43,899 nucleotides of DNA from a virus: the IMG/VR virus record IMGVR_UViG_3300032307_000122, positions 1-43,899 of that record; one strand, 5' to 3'. Shown one piece after another: positions 16,657 through 26,621 of this stretch. Below the pieces are notes generated by a model. That model did not search any database. It was not told the DNA's origin and was given only the letters and a program-made list of their open reading frames with translations. The translations under genes were made by a program, and so were the position numbers. Every line of letters begins with the position of its first letter. Positions within the stretch are counted from its first letter, which is position 1.

Positions 16657-18192
16657 CTATCCTTCCAATGATTGGATTGCAGAAACGCTCTTCCAACCGC
16701 CGCCCCATGAATCAGAGTCATCGACATCTGACAATGGAGTAACAGGATTGAATCGCTCACCGAAGGTGGCGTGAAACGTCCCATGTGATTTCTTACCATT
16801 TAGCTGCTCTGGCGTTAGGTCATCCATAAACGTCATTGCATACTTAAGAGCATCATAGCAGTGATTGTTCACGTCTCTAATGTCTTCTTGCTTATTGTGT
16901 TGCTCAGCCATTTTCGGGCTAGCCCACTTCTTCCATTTGAGCTTAGGTAGCTCAGCTATCAGCCGTGGGCATTCATCCGTGATCATAAGAAACGGTTTCT
17001 TACTCTTCGGATTAATCTTGAAATACTGCTGGATCCTCTGGAGCCCAATACGGCGATCGGTAGGGATGGAATCCACAGAGATGTAGATGCCTGCCTTCTG
17101 ATACTCCTGGAGAATCGAAGTTCCCGTGTGCTCTTTAGTTTGCTTAATAGCTGGATCACCCGTTGTAAGCCATACTTCACAGCCATACTCTGCCTCTATC
17201 TCTTTTGTCATTTTGTTGACTATTGCGGCGTGTTCTGCCACTGTCAGCTTAGCCTGATAATGCTCTCGAAACACTACCATACTGCCATCCTCCGACACGG
17301 CTATCCAGAGCCACACTGTCGGGTTAGTGTAGCCTGAGTCCATCGTGCGGATGATGCGATCATCTGGCTTAGGCCTGAATTGGCCACGCGGGATACAATG
17401 CGTATCAGGCATAAAGTCTGGGAATACTGCGCCACCAAGGTGGACATACTGGCCTTTAGATCTAACTTCGCGCTCTTCTTCTGGCAGCATGTCCAAGAAG
17501 CGGGCAATGGCTTCGCGGGATAGCGAAGGGTTATCGTGGATCTGGGCCTCGACAATACCAATGGCTCGCTTGCCTTCTTTGGCTGGCGTGTAGATTTCGT
17601 CAAAAATCCATTCCATACCCTGCACTGGGGTCTGAGACATCCACCAGACACCATCGGTATCCACTAGACGGGCTAGGCACTCCCGAAATACGGTCTGCGG
17701 GCACTCTTCGTCAAAGTGGACAAAGTGCCTGGATGATCCAGCAAACTTGTCTAGGTCCTGATCTTGGGACATAAACTCAACAAATGAGCCGTTATTTAGG
17801 GTAAGTACGTGGCGCTCGCGAGAGTAGCTTTGCTCCCATGATCCGTTGATCAAGAAGGATTTAGGCAGCCATTGCTTGTAAAGCGGCAGGATAATCTTGT
17901 CCACACCGTTCAAGAAGTCAACGGCTACGACACGCCCACGGATAGGCTCATCTGGTATCTCACGGTATGGGTGGGAATGGGTCAGCCACCAGATAGCCTC
18001 AATGGTCGAACCTAGCGATTTACCTGATCTGTTACCACCAATGTAAAGCCTGTCGCGCATCTTGTGCTCATGGAATAGCTGCTGCTTTTCGCTGGGTACG
18101 TAGTCATACAGGTTTGGCTGCCGTGTAGCCTCAGTTAGCCCTTCACCAAGCTGGAGTAGGACCGATGAAAGATCGTAGCTTTCTTTAGCCAT
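16657..18192 (-). CDS. terL: Terminase large subunit
   Basis: A 511-residue DNA-packaging motor. The ATPase part has Walker A GGNRSGKS at residues 52-59 and a Walker B-like HFVHFDEE at about 157-164. The nuclease part has conserved acidic residues in TMDSGYTNPTVWLW and TTGDPAIKQT, and a late acidic motif near HCYDALKYAMTF. The length is normal for the family. It overlaps the upstream nuclease gene by 8 nt. It acts at the portal to pump and cut DNA. A P22-type portal and the circular map suit headful packaging, but this cannot be decided here. Confidence 0.93.
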   Translation of the reverse strand: MAKESYDLSSVLLQLGEGLTEATRQPNLYDYVPSEKQQLFHEHKMRDRLYIGGNRSGKSLGSTIEAIWWLTHSHPYREIPDEPIRGRVVAVDFLNGVDKIILPLYKQWLPKSFLINGSWEQSYSRERHVLTLNNGSFVEFMSQDQDLDKFAGSSRHFVHFDEECPQTVFRECLARLVDTDGVWWMSQTPVQGMEWIFDEIYTPAKEGKRAIGIVEAQIHDNPSLSREAIARFLDMLPEEEREVRSKGQYVHLGGAVFPDFMPDTHCIPRGQFRPKPDDRIIRTMDSGYTNPTVWLWIAVSEDGSMVVFREHYQAKLTVAEHAAIVNKMTKEIEAEYGCEVWLTTGDPAIKQTKEHTGTSILQEYQKAGIYISVDSIPTDRRIGLQRIQQYFKINPKSKKPFLMITDECPRLIAELPKLKWKKWASPKMAEQHNKQEDIRDVNNHCYDALKYAMTFMDDLTPEQLNGKKSHGTFHATFGERFNPVTPLSDVDDSDSWGGGWKSVSAIQSLEG

Positions 18193-18616
18193 GTATCAAT
18201 TTTACTAGCTCTGCTAGCGTCGTCCTAACGAGAGTGCCATCAACACACACCAGATTAGTACGAAGGTAGATAAGATCTTGAAGGCGAGCGTAAGCCCACC
18301 AATCTCCAGCGCGGGGATAACCAACACCAGCCCGCTGAGTGACAAGAAACCCAAAGCGTCCGTCAGCATTATCTCGTTCTTTTTCGGCCTCATCGTACCA
18401 CTTGCCTATCTGCTGGAATGAGGCATCTTTGGCGGACTTCCCGCCTTTGACCTCAAATACAATAAGACCGCTTGCTTCGCGTAGCCAAACATCTCCCTCA
18501 TCGTCTTTACCTTTCAAAACATTACGGTGTGCCTCTAATGGGTTATACCCAACAGATAGTAGATAATTTCTTACAGCAGTCTCAGCGCGAGTGCCAATAC
18601 TCTTTGATTTACTCAC
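18185..18616 (-). CDS. Endonuclease, Holliday-junction-resolvase-like (PD-(D/E)XK)
   Basis: A 143-residue protein. The arrangement GTRAETAVRNYLLSVGY, then DEGDVWLRE (acidic residue) and IVFEVKGGKSAKDAS (E-x-K, about 52-56) matches the PD-(D/E)XK nuclease core used by resolvase-like and VRR-NUC-like enzymes. Phages use such enzymes to resolve branched DNA before packaging, which suits its position as the first gene of the packaging operon. The start is GTG at 18616 with AGGAGA 8 nt upstream. I infer a resolvase role; a nicking or restriction-like role is not excluded. Confidence 0.78.
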   Translation of the reverse strand: MSKSKSIGTRAETAVRNYLLSVGYNPLEAHRNVLKGKDDEGDVWLREASGLIVFEVKGGKSAKDASFQQIGKWYDEAEKERDNADGRFGFLVTQRAGVGYPRAGDWWAYARLQDLIYLRTNLVCVDGTLVRTTLAELVKLIHG

Positions 18617-18637
18617 GTCTCGTGTCTCCTAGTCTGG

Positions 18638-18667
18638 TATTCTATTATGCATGGGCTTTTTCGGCAA
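18638..18667. promoter_or_regulatory. Overlapping divergent promoters with a shared -10
   Basis: Plus strand: TATTCT at 18638-18643 ends 7 nt before the ATG at 18651, so RNA would begin at or next to the start codon (leaderless). Minus strand: TAGAAT (18644-18639) with TTGCCG (18667-18662) at a 17-nt spacing drives the packaging operon with a short leader containing AGGAGA. The two -10 hexamers overlap by 5 bp. The -35 of the plus promoter is not clear. Confidence 0.6.
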
Positions 18668-18916
18668 TGAGCAATCAACATACCAGCAGGTAAAAGATTT
18701 CCATGTCAACTCTGACGTGGACGAAAACCCGCTTGCTTATCATCATACACTAGGTCCGTTGGCTGGGCAGGCTAGCCCTGGAGATCACGTTCACGACGGA
18801 AAAACATCGAAGAAGATAAACTTCTCCGACATCGAGGGCGGTTTATGGAATATCGACGGCGGTATTCCTAGTACGATTTATACTCCGATCCCAGCTTGGG
18901 ACGGTGGAGGAGTCTA

Positions 18917-18917
<1 letters not shown>
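18651..18917 (+). CDS. Small fibre-region protein, leaderless
   Basis: An 88-residue acidic protein with several His/Asp/Gly motifs ([21 protein letters not shown] near residues 45-53) and a Pro/Gly-rich end. It has no ribosome binding site; a -10-like TATTCT ends 7 nt before the ATG. The stop overlaps the next start (TAATG), so it is coupled to the collagen-like fibre. It may be a fibre-attachment or tail component; no family was recognised. Confidence 0.72.
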
Positions 18918-20712
<1,795 letters not shown>

Positions 20713-20716
<4 letters not shown>

Positions 20717-21258
20717 GTGAATTATCTGTAGGTCAGCTACGTGGGCTGACTGTAAACAGTAACGTTATTACCGTTCCTTCTGGGCATACGCTTTACGCGC
20801 CTGGAGCTATTGTACAGGTTGTGCAGGCGGTTAAGACGGACACTTTTTCTACTAGCGCAACAACCTACACAGATGTAACAGGTCTAAGTGCCACTATTAC
20901 TCCTAGGTTTGCGTCAAGTAAAATCATGGTTTTTTACAGCATGATGCTTTCGCAAAATACTACTGGATATGCTCAAGTGAGACTAGATAGAGCAGGAACT
21001 GCAATTAGCATTGGAGATTCTGCGGGGACAAGAGATAGGGTAACAATGTCTAGTTGGACTGGTGGTGCTAATAATTACATGACTGTTTCGGCTGGAATGT
21101 TTCTAGATTCACCAAATACAACCTCGGCTACAATATATAAATTGCAATTACGAAGTACAGAAGGATTGCAGTATGTAAATCGTAATGCTAGGGATTCGGA
21201 TATTACCGCAGAACCACGTGGTGTATCCTCAATTACCCTTATGGAGATAGCACAATGA
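20713..21258 (+). CDS. Fibre-tip / receptor-binding module, paralogue 1
   Basis: A 181-residue beta-rich protein. Start at 20713 (ATGA overlap with the fibre stop). The core has [19 protein letters not shown], then [16 protein letters not shown], and it ends in TLMEIAQ. The same pattern occurs in the proteins at 21806 (close) and 21255 (more distant), so it is the first of three tandem paralogues after the collagen fibre. They likely form distal fibre or tip domains that bind the host surface; no binding site can be seen. Confidence 0.78.
21243..21258 (+). repeat. Cassette junction repeat, copy 1
   Basis: GGAGATAGCACAATGA encodes the end of one paralogue (EIAQ) and serves as ribosome binding site, stop and start (ATGA) for the next. 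The same 16 nt occur at 21794-21809. Confidence 0.85.
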
Positions 21259-21809
21259 GCCAGCTAAGAGTAAGCAGTATTACCGACATCGGCGGAACTG
21301 GGTACATTTATGCACCAGGAACCGTTGTGCAAGTGCAAACCGTTAGAAGCGACTCAAGAACAACCGTTGCTTCAAACGCCACGGGTGATGGAACAACTAT
21401 CACTCAGTTGAATTTGAGCATTACTCCAAAATTTGCAAACAGTAAACTAATTATGCAGTGGATGATAAACGGAGAAATTGGAAACGATGCCGTTTTCTTA
21501 ATCCATAAAAATGGTTCTTTAATAACAACTGCTGGTGCAACTGGCTATAACTCTGAAGCTAACAACTTTAGATGGTCTGGTGTAGCTAGTGCATTTTGGG
21601 ATAACGACAGCAACTCTACTCCTAGCAACTGGTTTATTCAGTATGAATGCGTTTCTGGCTCTACTACTGCACAAGTATTTGCCCCAGCAACAAGGGCTTC
21701 TGGAGCTTCAGGTACCACTCTTTTCTTGAATAGGACATTTGTTTCTACAGGACAAGATAGCCACGAAATGACAATTTCAAACGGGACAATTTGGGAGATA
21801 GCACAATGA
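21255..21809 (+). CDS. Fibre-tip / receptor-binding module, paralogue 2
   Basis: A 184-residue beta-rich protein, the most divergent of the three. It has APGTVVQVQTVRSDSRT near residues 21-37, SITPKFANSKLIMQWMI near 55-71, and ends in TIWEIAQ. The overlap with its neighbours on both sides is ATGA. The conserved SITPKFANSKL type strand is common in phage fibre tip domains. Function inferred from position and homology with its neighbours. Confidence 0.77.
   Translation: MSQLRVSSITDIGGTGYIYAPGTVVQVQTVRSDSRTTVASNATGDGTTITQLNLSITPKFANSKLIMQWMINGEIGNDAVFLIHKNGSLITTAGATGYNSEANNFRWSGVASAFWDNDSNSTPSNWFIQYECVSGSTTAQVFAPATRASGASGTTLFLNRTFVSTGQDSHEMTISNGTIWEIAQ
21794..21809 (+). repeat. Cassette junction repeat, copy 2
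   Basis: Identical to 21243-21258 (GGAGATAGCACAATGA), at the border between paralogues 2 and 3. Confidence 0.85.
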
Positions 21810-22327
21810 CATCAACAATGAGATTTGACAGATGGCAAAACAGCCTTGGTCAGCCATACGGTACTGTCTTGCAGGTTGTTCAGGCGGTTAAGACAGATAC
21901 GTTTACAACTACAAATACAACCTTTACAGACATTACGGGTTTTTCCGCGACAATAACGCCCTCTTCAGTAAATAGTAAAATTTACATTATTGCCAGCATT
22001 GTAGTAGGTCAAAATACGCAGGTCACAGCTACGCATTTTTTACTTCTTAGGGGCTCAACTTCAATCTCTATTGGTGACGCTGCTAGTGCAAGAACTAGGG
22101 TAACTTCGTCAGCTTATGGGGCAAGCGCAAATGAAGTAGTGCCCGTGTCAATATCGTTTCTTGATTCACCAAGCACAACTTCTGCCGTCACGTATAAAAT
22201 TCAGATGAGGTCTAGCGTTTCAGGGGGCGGAAATGCCAGCTATATCAATAGAAGTAACGGAGACACAGACAATGCAAGCGCTGCAAGAGGAGTTTCAACA
22301 ATCACATTAATGGAAATCGCACAGTAA
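21806..22327 (+). CDS. Fibre-tip / receptor-binding module, paralogue 3
   Basis: A 173-residue protein starting at 21806. It has [20 protein letters not shown], then ATITPSSVNSKIYIIAS, with SSVSGGGNASYINRSNGDTD toward the end and the same TLMEIAQ ending as paralogue 1. It is closest to the protein at 20713, and paralogue 2 lies between them. The third junction does not keep the exact 16-nt junction sequence, so this is the last cassette. Confidence 0.77.
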   Translation: MTSTMRFDRWQNSLGQPYGTVLQVVQAVKTDTFTTTNTTFTDITGFSATITPSSVNSKIYIIASIVVGQNTQVTATHFLLLRGSTSISIGDAASARTRVTSSAYGASANEVVPVSISFLDSPSTTSAVTYKIQMRSSVSGGGNASYINRSNGDTDNASAARGVSTITLMEIAQ

Positions 22328-22335
22328 GGAAAATA

Positions 22336-22653
22336 ATGAACAGAACATTTGGAATAGTAGAAGCGATTATGTCGCTTGCACCAGGCGCACAATGGAGCCT
22401 AACTGGAGATGACTACGCTGGCCTTGACTGGCTAGATGAAGAACAGACTCAGCCAACTGAGCAAGAGTGTATTGCTGAGGCAGCTAGACTACAGGCAGCT
22501 TACGATGCACTTGAGTATCAGCGCCTCCGTGCACCTGAGTACCCACCGATCACTGACTACCTTGACGGTATTGCTAAAGGCGACAAGGCTCAAGTTGACG
22601 CTTACATCGCAGCTTGCAAGGCAGTGAAGGCAAAGTACCCTAAACCTGAATAA
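22336..22653 (+). CDS. Tail-fibre-associated small protein, XkdW/assembly-chaperone-like
   Basis: A 105-residue acidic protein with GLDWLDEEQTQPTEQEC, then YQRLRAPEYPPITDYLDGIAKGD and a VKAKYPKPE end. The R-x-x-EYP-x(3)-YLD pattern and YPKP ending are common in short phage proteins encoded just after fibre genes, often annotated as XkdW-like or fibre assembly proteins. AAGGAAAATA lies before the ATG. It probably assists or caps fibre assembly; the role is not proven in this family. Confidence 0.7.
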   Translation: MNRTFGIVEAIMSLAPGAQWSLTGDDYAGLDWLDEEQTQPTEQECIAEAARLQAAYDALEYQRLRAPEYPPITDYLDGIAKGDKAQVDAYIAACKAVKAKYPKPE

Positions 22654-22668
22654 AGAAAGCTTTAACTA

Positions 22669-23631
22669 ATGCCAATTGATTTTCCATCTGGCCCAACCAC
22701 TGGTCAGCTATACACCTACCAAGGTAAGTATTGGGTTTACAATGGCGCTGCCTGGGATGCAGTTAGTTCTCGTGATGCACAAGCATTAGCGGTTCCCTAT
22801 TTTGGGTACCTGGTAATTGCTGGAGGCGGTGGAGGTGCTGGAGTACACGCTGGAGGAGGCGGTGGTGCAGGAGGATATCGAACCAATTTTGGGATCACAG
22901 GAGGCGGTGTTGGGTTCTCTTCTCCTTTCAGCCTTCAATTACAAACTAATTACCTAGTAACAATAGGAGCTGGTGGAACTGCTGGTGTTAATGCTAGTAC
23001 ACCATTACCAACTAGTGGTTCCAACTCTATATTTTCAACAATAACCTCTACTGGCGGTGGAAGAGGTGGCATGGAAGGTGGAGGCGGTGGCGCTACAGGT
23101 GGTTCAGGTGGAGGAGGGTCTGGAGACACTACTGCAGCTAATAGAACTGCTGGTGCGGGGGCGACAGCTCAAGGTTTTTCAGGCGGTATAGGTAGCAACA
23201 ACGTTTCAGGTGGTTATGGAATTGGTGGTGGAGGCGGTGGTGCTTCACAGGCTGGCGCTGATGCTGCATCTACTGGTGGTAAAGGTGGAGACGGCGTAGC
23301 CTCATCAATTACAGGAACAGCCGTAACTCGTGCTGGTGGAGGCGGTGGAGGCGGATGGGGAGCTCAAGGGCGTGCTGGTGGTGCTGGTGGTGCTGGTGGA
23401 GGCGGTGGAGTGGCAACCGCTGGAACAGTCAACACTGGAAGTGGCGGCGGTGGTTCTGACGCATCGGGCTCAAGAGTTGGTGGTGCAGGCGGTTCGGGCC
23501 TTGTTGTACTTAGATACCCTGCTTCCATAACAATTACAATTGGTGCAGGACTTACTGGATCAACTGCCACTATTGGCTCCGATAGAATTACTACGTTTAC
23601 CGCTGGCACAGGAAACGTAAGCTTCGCATAA
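22669..23631 (+). CDS. Glycine-rich tail fibre / adhesin
   Basis: A 320-residue protein. Residues 1-33 are a small domain (MPIDFPSGPTTGQLYTYQGK) that also occurs alone at 23668. Then come many GGGGG and GGAGG segments, likely a polyglycine-II-type sandwich, and a C-terminal cap LRYPASITITIGAGLTGST followed by FTAGTGNVSFA. The cap occurs twice more in the protein at 24169. Glycine-rich adhesins of phages bind host surfaces and vary quickly. The ribosome binding site is weak (AAGAAAG). Confidence 0.82.
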   Translation: MPIDFPSGPTTGQLYTYQGKYWVYNGAAWDAVSSRDAQALAVPYFGYLVIAGGGGGAGVHAGGGGGAGGYRTNFGITGGGVGFSSPFSLQLQTNYLVTIGAGGTAGVNASTPLPTSGSNSIFSTITSTGGGRGGMEGGGGGATGGSGGGGSGDTTAANRTAGAGATAQGFSGGIGSNNVSGGYGIGGGGGGASQAGADAASTGGKGGDGVASSITGTAVTRAGGGGGGGWGAQGRAGGAGGAGGGGGVATAGTVNTGSGGGGSDASGSRVGGAGGSGLVVLRYPASITITIGAGLTGSTATIGSDRITTFTAGTGNVSFA

Positions 23632-23655
23632 TGGCACAGTATAAGCCAAGTAAGG

Positions 23656-23661
23656 TACAAT
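23656..23661 (+). promoter_or_regulatory. -10 element close to a start codon (leaderless candidate)
   Basis: TACAAT at 23656-23661 is followed by 6 nt and then the ATG at 23668. RNA would begin at or next to the start codon. No Shine-Dalgarno sequence lies at a normal distance. No clear -35 is seen, so this rests on spacing alone. Confidence 0.45.
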
Positions 23662-23667
23662 AAGATC

Positions 23668-23832
23668 ATGCCAGCTATTGATTTCCCAAACTCCCCCACA
23701 GTAGGCCAACTATTTACAGTTGGCGACATTACTTGGGAATGGACTGGTACCCTCTGGAAGGGCTTTACTGGGTACACAATCGCTAATTCACCAGACGCAA
23801 ACGCGCAAATATTTACATTGATGGGAGCATAA
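23668..23832 (+). CDS. Orphan fibre N-terminal domain (54 aa)
   Basis: A hand-translated 54-residue protein beginning MPAIDFPNSPTVGQLFTVGD, then WEWTGTLWKGFTGY. It parallels the first 33 residues of the glycine-rich fibre at 22669 (MPIDFPSGPTTGQLYTYQGK, then WVYNGAAWDA). The domain stands alone here without a glycine-rich region. It could be a remnant of a lost fibre gene, or a separate attachment subunit; its frame is intact and its stop lies 1 nt before the next ATG. Confidence 0.72.
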   Translation: MPAIDFPNSPTVGQLFTVGDITWEWTGTLWKGFTGYTIANSPDANAQIFTLMGA

Positions 23833-23833
23833 C

Positions 23834-24166
23834 ATGCCAACAACTTACAAGGTACTAGGGCAGTCTGCACCTGCAGCAACCACTAACGTTAACCTATACA
23901 CAGTACCTGCTGCTACTAGCGCAGTGATCTCTACCATTGTTGTTGCTAACAGGGCAGCGGTAAATGACACATACAGAATTGCAATTAGACCAGCTGGTGT
24001 GACGCTGGCTAACGAAGACTATATTGCTTACGATGTAGCGGTTGGTGCTAATGACTCCACTACTCTCACACTTGGAATTACCTTGGCTGCTACTGACATT
24101 ATTACTATTTACGCTGGTACCGCAAACTTAAGCTTTAACGTATTTGGCTCTGAAATAACGAGTTAA
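23834..24166 (+). CDS. Beta-sandwich fibre-region protein
   Basis: A 110-residue Thr/Ala/Val-rich beta protein starting MPTTYKVLGQSAPAATTNVN and containing VPAATSAVISTIVVANRA, then AIRPAGVTLANEDYIAYD, and ending in FNVFGSEITS. It resembles small beta-sandwich proteins often found beside phage fibres. It starts 1 nt after the orphan domain stop and ends 2 nt before the next fibre. The function is unknown; a fibre cap or capsid decoration is plausible. Confidence 0.72.
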   Translation: MPTTYKVLGQSAPAATTNVNLYTVPAATSAVISTIVVANRAAVNDTYRIAIRPAGVTLANEDYIAYDVAVGANDSTTLTLGITLAATDIITIYAGTANLSFNVFGSEITS

Positions 24167-24168
24167 TT

Positions 24169-25875
24169 ATGGGAGTTCAATTTTTAGGAACTTCTGGGAT
24201 ACTGGGCTACCAAAGAAAAAGAAACATGGCTTTTGTTTCCCCACCTGTCACGGTTAACTATCTAGTTGTTGCTGGGGGTGGTGGAGGCTCTGGTGGAGGT
24301 GGTGGAGCTGGTGGTTACAGATCATCTATAACAGGTGAGTTGTCTGGTGCTAACTCCACGGCTGAAAATCTTTTTTCTTTTCTTTTATCTACAAATTATA
24401 ACGTTATTATTGGAGCTGGCGGAGCTGTAGGTGTAACTGGTTCCAATTCAATATTCGGTCCTGTTACATCATTAGGTGGTGGAGCTGGCGGTGGTGGAGC
24501 TGGTGGTGCTGATTCTCTAGGTAAAATAGGTGGTGCTGGTGGTGGTGGTGGTTGGTATCCTGCTGGTGGCGGTGCTGCTGGTGGTGCTGGAACTGCTTTA
24601 CAAGGTTTTGCTGGTGGTACTGGAGCTTACGTTGTTAGCCAAACTGTTTCTGGAGGTGGTGGTGGTGGAGCTGGTGCAGCTGGTGGTAATAGCTCAGCTA
24701 GCGTTCCAGGAGTCGGTGGAGCAGGTTTAGCATCATCTATAACTGGCACTAGCGTTACACGAGCAGTTGGTGGTGCTGGTCAAGGTGACACAAACTTTAT
24801 TAGAACCGAACCCGCTGCTAACACAGGCTCTGGTGGATTTGCTGGATATTATTATCAAATTAGTCGAAACCCCTCAGCTGGTGCTTCTGGAGTTGTAATA
24901 CTTCGCTATTCGGATGCTTACACTATTACTCTTGGCGCTGGTCTTACTGGCTCAACCACAACAGTTGGCTCTAATAAAGTAACTACAATAACTGCTGGTA
25001 CTGGAACCGTTAGTTGGCGACTAAGCAGAAGCTTCCTTACTGAATACCTTGTAATCGCTGGTGGAGGAAACTCTGCAAATGACCACGGTGCTGGTGGAGG
25101 AGCTGGTGGATACCGTTCCTCTGTTACGGGAGAGCTTTCTGGGGGAAACTCTTTAGCGGAAACAAAACTTAATTCCACTGTTGGTAGGATTTATGCAGTT
25201 ACAGTCGGGGCGGGAGCACCAAAAAACTTTGGTGGTGGTCTAGCAAGGGGCTCAAATTCTTCATTAGCTGAAATTATTTCAATCGGTGGTGGAGCGCAAA
25301 ACGCTAGCGAAAGTATTAGAAATGGTGGTTCAGGTTCTGGTGCTGTTTATGCAGGCACAACATCATCAACAATAGGTCTAGGAACCGTTGGTCAGGGAAG
25401 TAACGGTGGATTAGGTGGACCATTTGGTGGAAACTATGCTTCTGGTGGTGGTGGTGGTGCTGGAGGATTAGGCGTAAGCGCTCCTAGTAACACAGTAGCT
25501 GGAAACGGTGGACCAGGTTTAGCATCTTCGATTACTGGGACATCAGTAATCCGTGCAGGTGGTGGTGGTGGTGGAAACTACCAAGGAGGAACTGTAGGAT
25601 TAGGTGGTTCTGGTGGTGGAGGAAACGCAGGTGCTACTGGAGGAAACAATGCAGGGCAAGATGGCGCAGTAAACACTGGTGGTGGTGGTGGATCTCCTCA
25701 CTACCAAAGCGGTAGCTCAAGCTCTGGTGGTGGTGGTTCTGGTGTTGTTATACTTAGATACCCTTCTGACCTTACAATTACAATAGGAGCAGGACTCACA
25801 GGATCAACAGCAACTGTTGGCGCAAACAAAGTAACGACAATAACCGCTGGCACTGGAAATGTCAGCTGGGCATAG
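24169..25875 (+). CDS. Glycine-rich tail fibre with duplicated adhesin modules
   Basis: A 568-residue protein built of two successive modules of about 270 residues. Each has a NYLVVAGGG or EYLVIAGGG start, GYRSSITGEL or GYRSSVTGEL, long GGGG runs, an ASSITGTSV strand, and an IGAGLTGST/LGAGLTGST cap followed by TTITAGTG. The start at 24169 lacks a strong ribosome binding site; an alternative ATG at 24226 would lose 19 residues. It shares its C-terminal cap with the protein at 22669. The duplication suggests growth by unequal recombination. Confidence 0.82.
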   Translation: MGVQFLGTSGILGYQRKRNMAFVSPPVTVNYLVVAGGGGGSGGGGGAGGYRSSITGELSGANSTAENLFSFLLSTNYNVIIGAGGAVGVTGSNSIFGPVTSLGGGAGGGGAGGADSLGKIGGAGGGGGWYPAGGGAAGGAGTALQGFAGGTGAYVVSQTVSGGGGGGAGAAGGNSSASVPGVGGAGLASSITGTSVTRAVGGAGQGDTNFIRTEPAANTGSGGFAGYYYQISRNPSAGASGVVILRYSDAYTITLGAGLTGSTTTVGSNKVTTITAGTGTVSWRLSRSFLTEYLVIAGGGNSANDHGAGGGAGGYRSSVTGELSGGNSLAETKLNSTVGRIYAVTVGAGAPKNFGGGLARGSNSSLAEIISIGGGAQNASESIRNGGSGSGAVYAGTTSSTIGLGTVGQGSNGGLGGPFGGNYASGGGGGAGGLGVSAPSNTVAGNGGPGLASSITGTSVIRAGGGGGGNYQGGTVGLGGSGGGGNAGATGGNNAGQDGAVNTGGGGGSPHYQSGSSSSGGGGSGVVILRYPSDLTITIGAGLTGSTATVGANKVTTITAGTGNVSWA

Positions 25876-25885
25876 ATAGGAAAAA

Positions 25886-26245
25886 ATGGCACACTACGCA
25901 TTCTTAGACGAAAACAACATCGTCACTGAAGTGATCACTGGCGTTGACGAGACTGAGCTTATTGAAGGTTTAGATACCGAAACTTGGTACGGAAACTTTA
26001 GAGGTCAGGCTTGTAAGCGCACGTCTTACAACAACAACTACCGCAAGAACTACGCTGGCATTGGATACACATACGACGCTGATCGCGATGCTTTTATTGC
26101 ACCTAAGCCATTTGCGTCTTGGCTGCTAGACGAGGAAACCTGTAGATGGGAAGCACCAGTTGCTTACCCAGACGACGGTGAGCGCTACACTTGGGACGAA
26201 GAAGCTGTAGACTGGGCTCTAATTGAGCCTGAATCTGCGCTATAA
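25886..26245 (+). CDS. Fibre-region conserved small protein
   Basis: A 119-residue acidic, Tyr/Trp-rich protein starting MAHYAFLDENNIVTEVITG and containing KNYAGIGYTYDADRDAFI and FASWLLDEETCRWEAP. This pattern is widespread in environmental tailed phages next to fibre genes; it is known to me only as a conserved protein of unknown function. AGGAAAAA precedes the ATG by a few nt. Likely a structural accessory of the fibre region. Confidence 0.75.
   Translation: MAHYAFLDENNIVTEVITGVDETELIEGLDTETWYGNFRGQACKRTSYNNNYRKNYAGIGYTYDADRDAFIAPKPFASWLLDEETCRWEAPVAYPDDGERYTWDEEAVDWALIEPESAL
26239..26244 (+). promoter_or_regulatory. Candidate -10 (TATAAT) inside the fibre operon
   Basis: A perfect TATAAT spans the stop of the upstream gene. 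RNA would begin near 26251, about 30 nt before the ATG at 26282, which has CAGGAG as ribosome binding site. No good -35 is visible at the right spacing. Confidence 0.4.
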
Positions 26246-26281
26246 TAAGCCTTAGATCAACGCCTAGCACAGGAGCATTTA

Positions 26282-26608
26282 ATGCCTAGAGTAAACCAAA
26301 TCCAACTTCGCAGGGATACCGCTGCTAACTGGACAAGCGTTAACCCTACCCTTGCTGCTGGCGAAGTAGGCTTTGAGACCGACACTCGCCTAACTAAAGT
26401 CGGAACTGGATCAGCTACCTGGACAGCCTTGCCTTACACTGCAACCTCGATCGCAGACGGTAGCGTTACTACTGCCAAGCTTGCCTCCACCGCATCAATA
26501 GGACTTGTAAATAGCAAAAGCTTTATGGTTCAAACAACGCAACCAACTACGAGACCAGGCGGATCAGCCTTAGTTGCGGGCGATGTCTGGATCTCCTACA
26601 CAGCTTAA
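26282..26608 (+). CDS. Orphan Mtd-N-like fibre attachment domain
   Basis: A 108-residue protein whose first 52 residues repeat the Mtd N-terminal pattern of the collagen fibre (IQLRRDTAANWTSVNP, then GEVGFETDTRLTKVGTG). The rest is short, with TTQPTTRPGGSALVAGDVWI. There is no collagen or tip domain. It may be an alternative fibre base that works with separately encoded modules, or a shortened fibre gene. AGGAG lies before the ATG. Confidence 0.78.
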   Translation: MPRVNQIQLRRDTAANWTSVNPTLAAGEVGFETDTRLTKVGTGSATWTALPYTATSIADGSVTTAKLASTASIGLVNSKSFMVQTTQPTTRPGGSALVAGDVWISYTA

Positions 26609-26621
26609 GGGGGTCTAACTC

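Noticed and set aside
23364-23879. Minus-strand frame of 171 codons across the glycine-rich fibre end
   Set aside because: Its Pro-rich part is the complement of glycine codons (GGN to NCC); it crosses two plus-strand genes.
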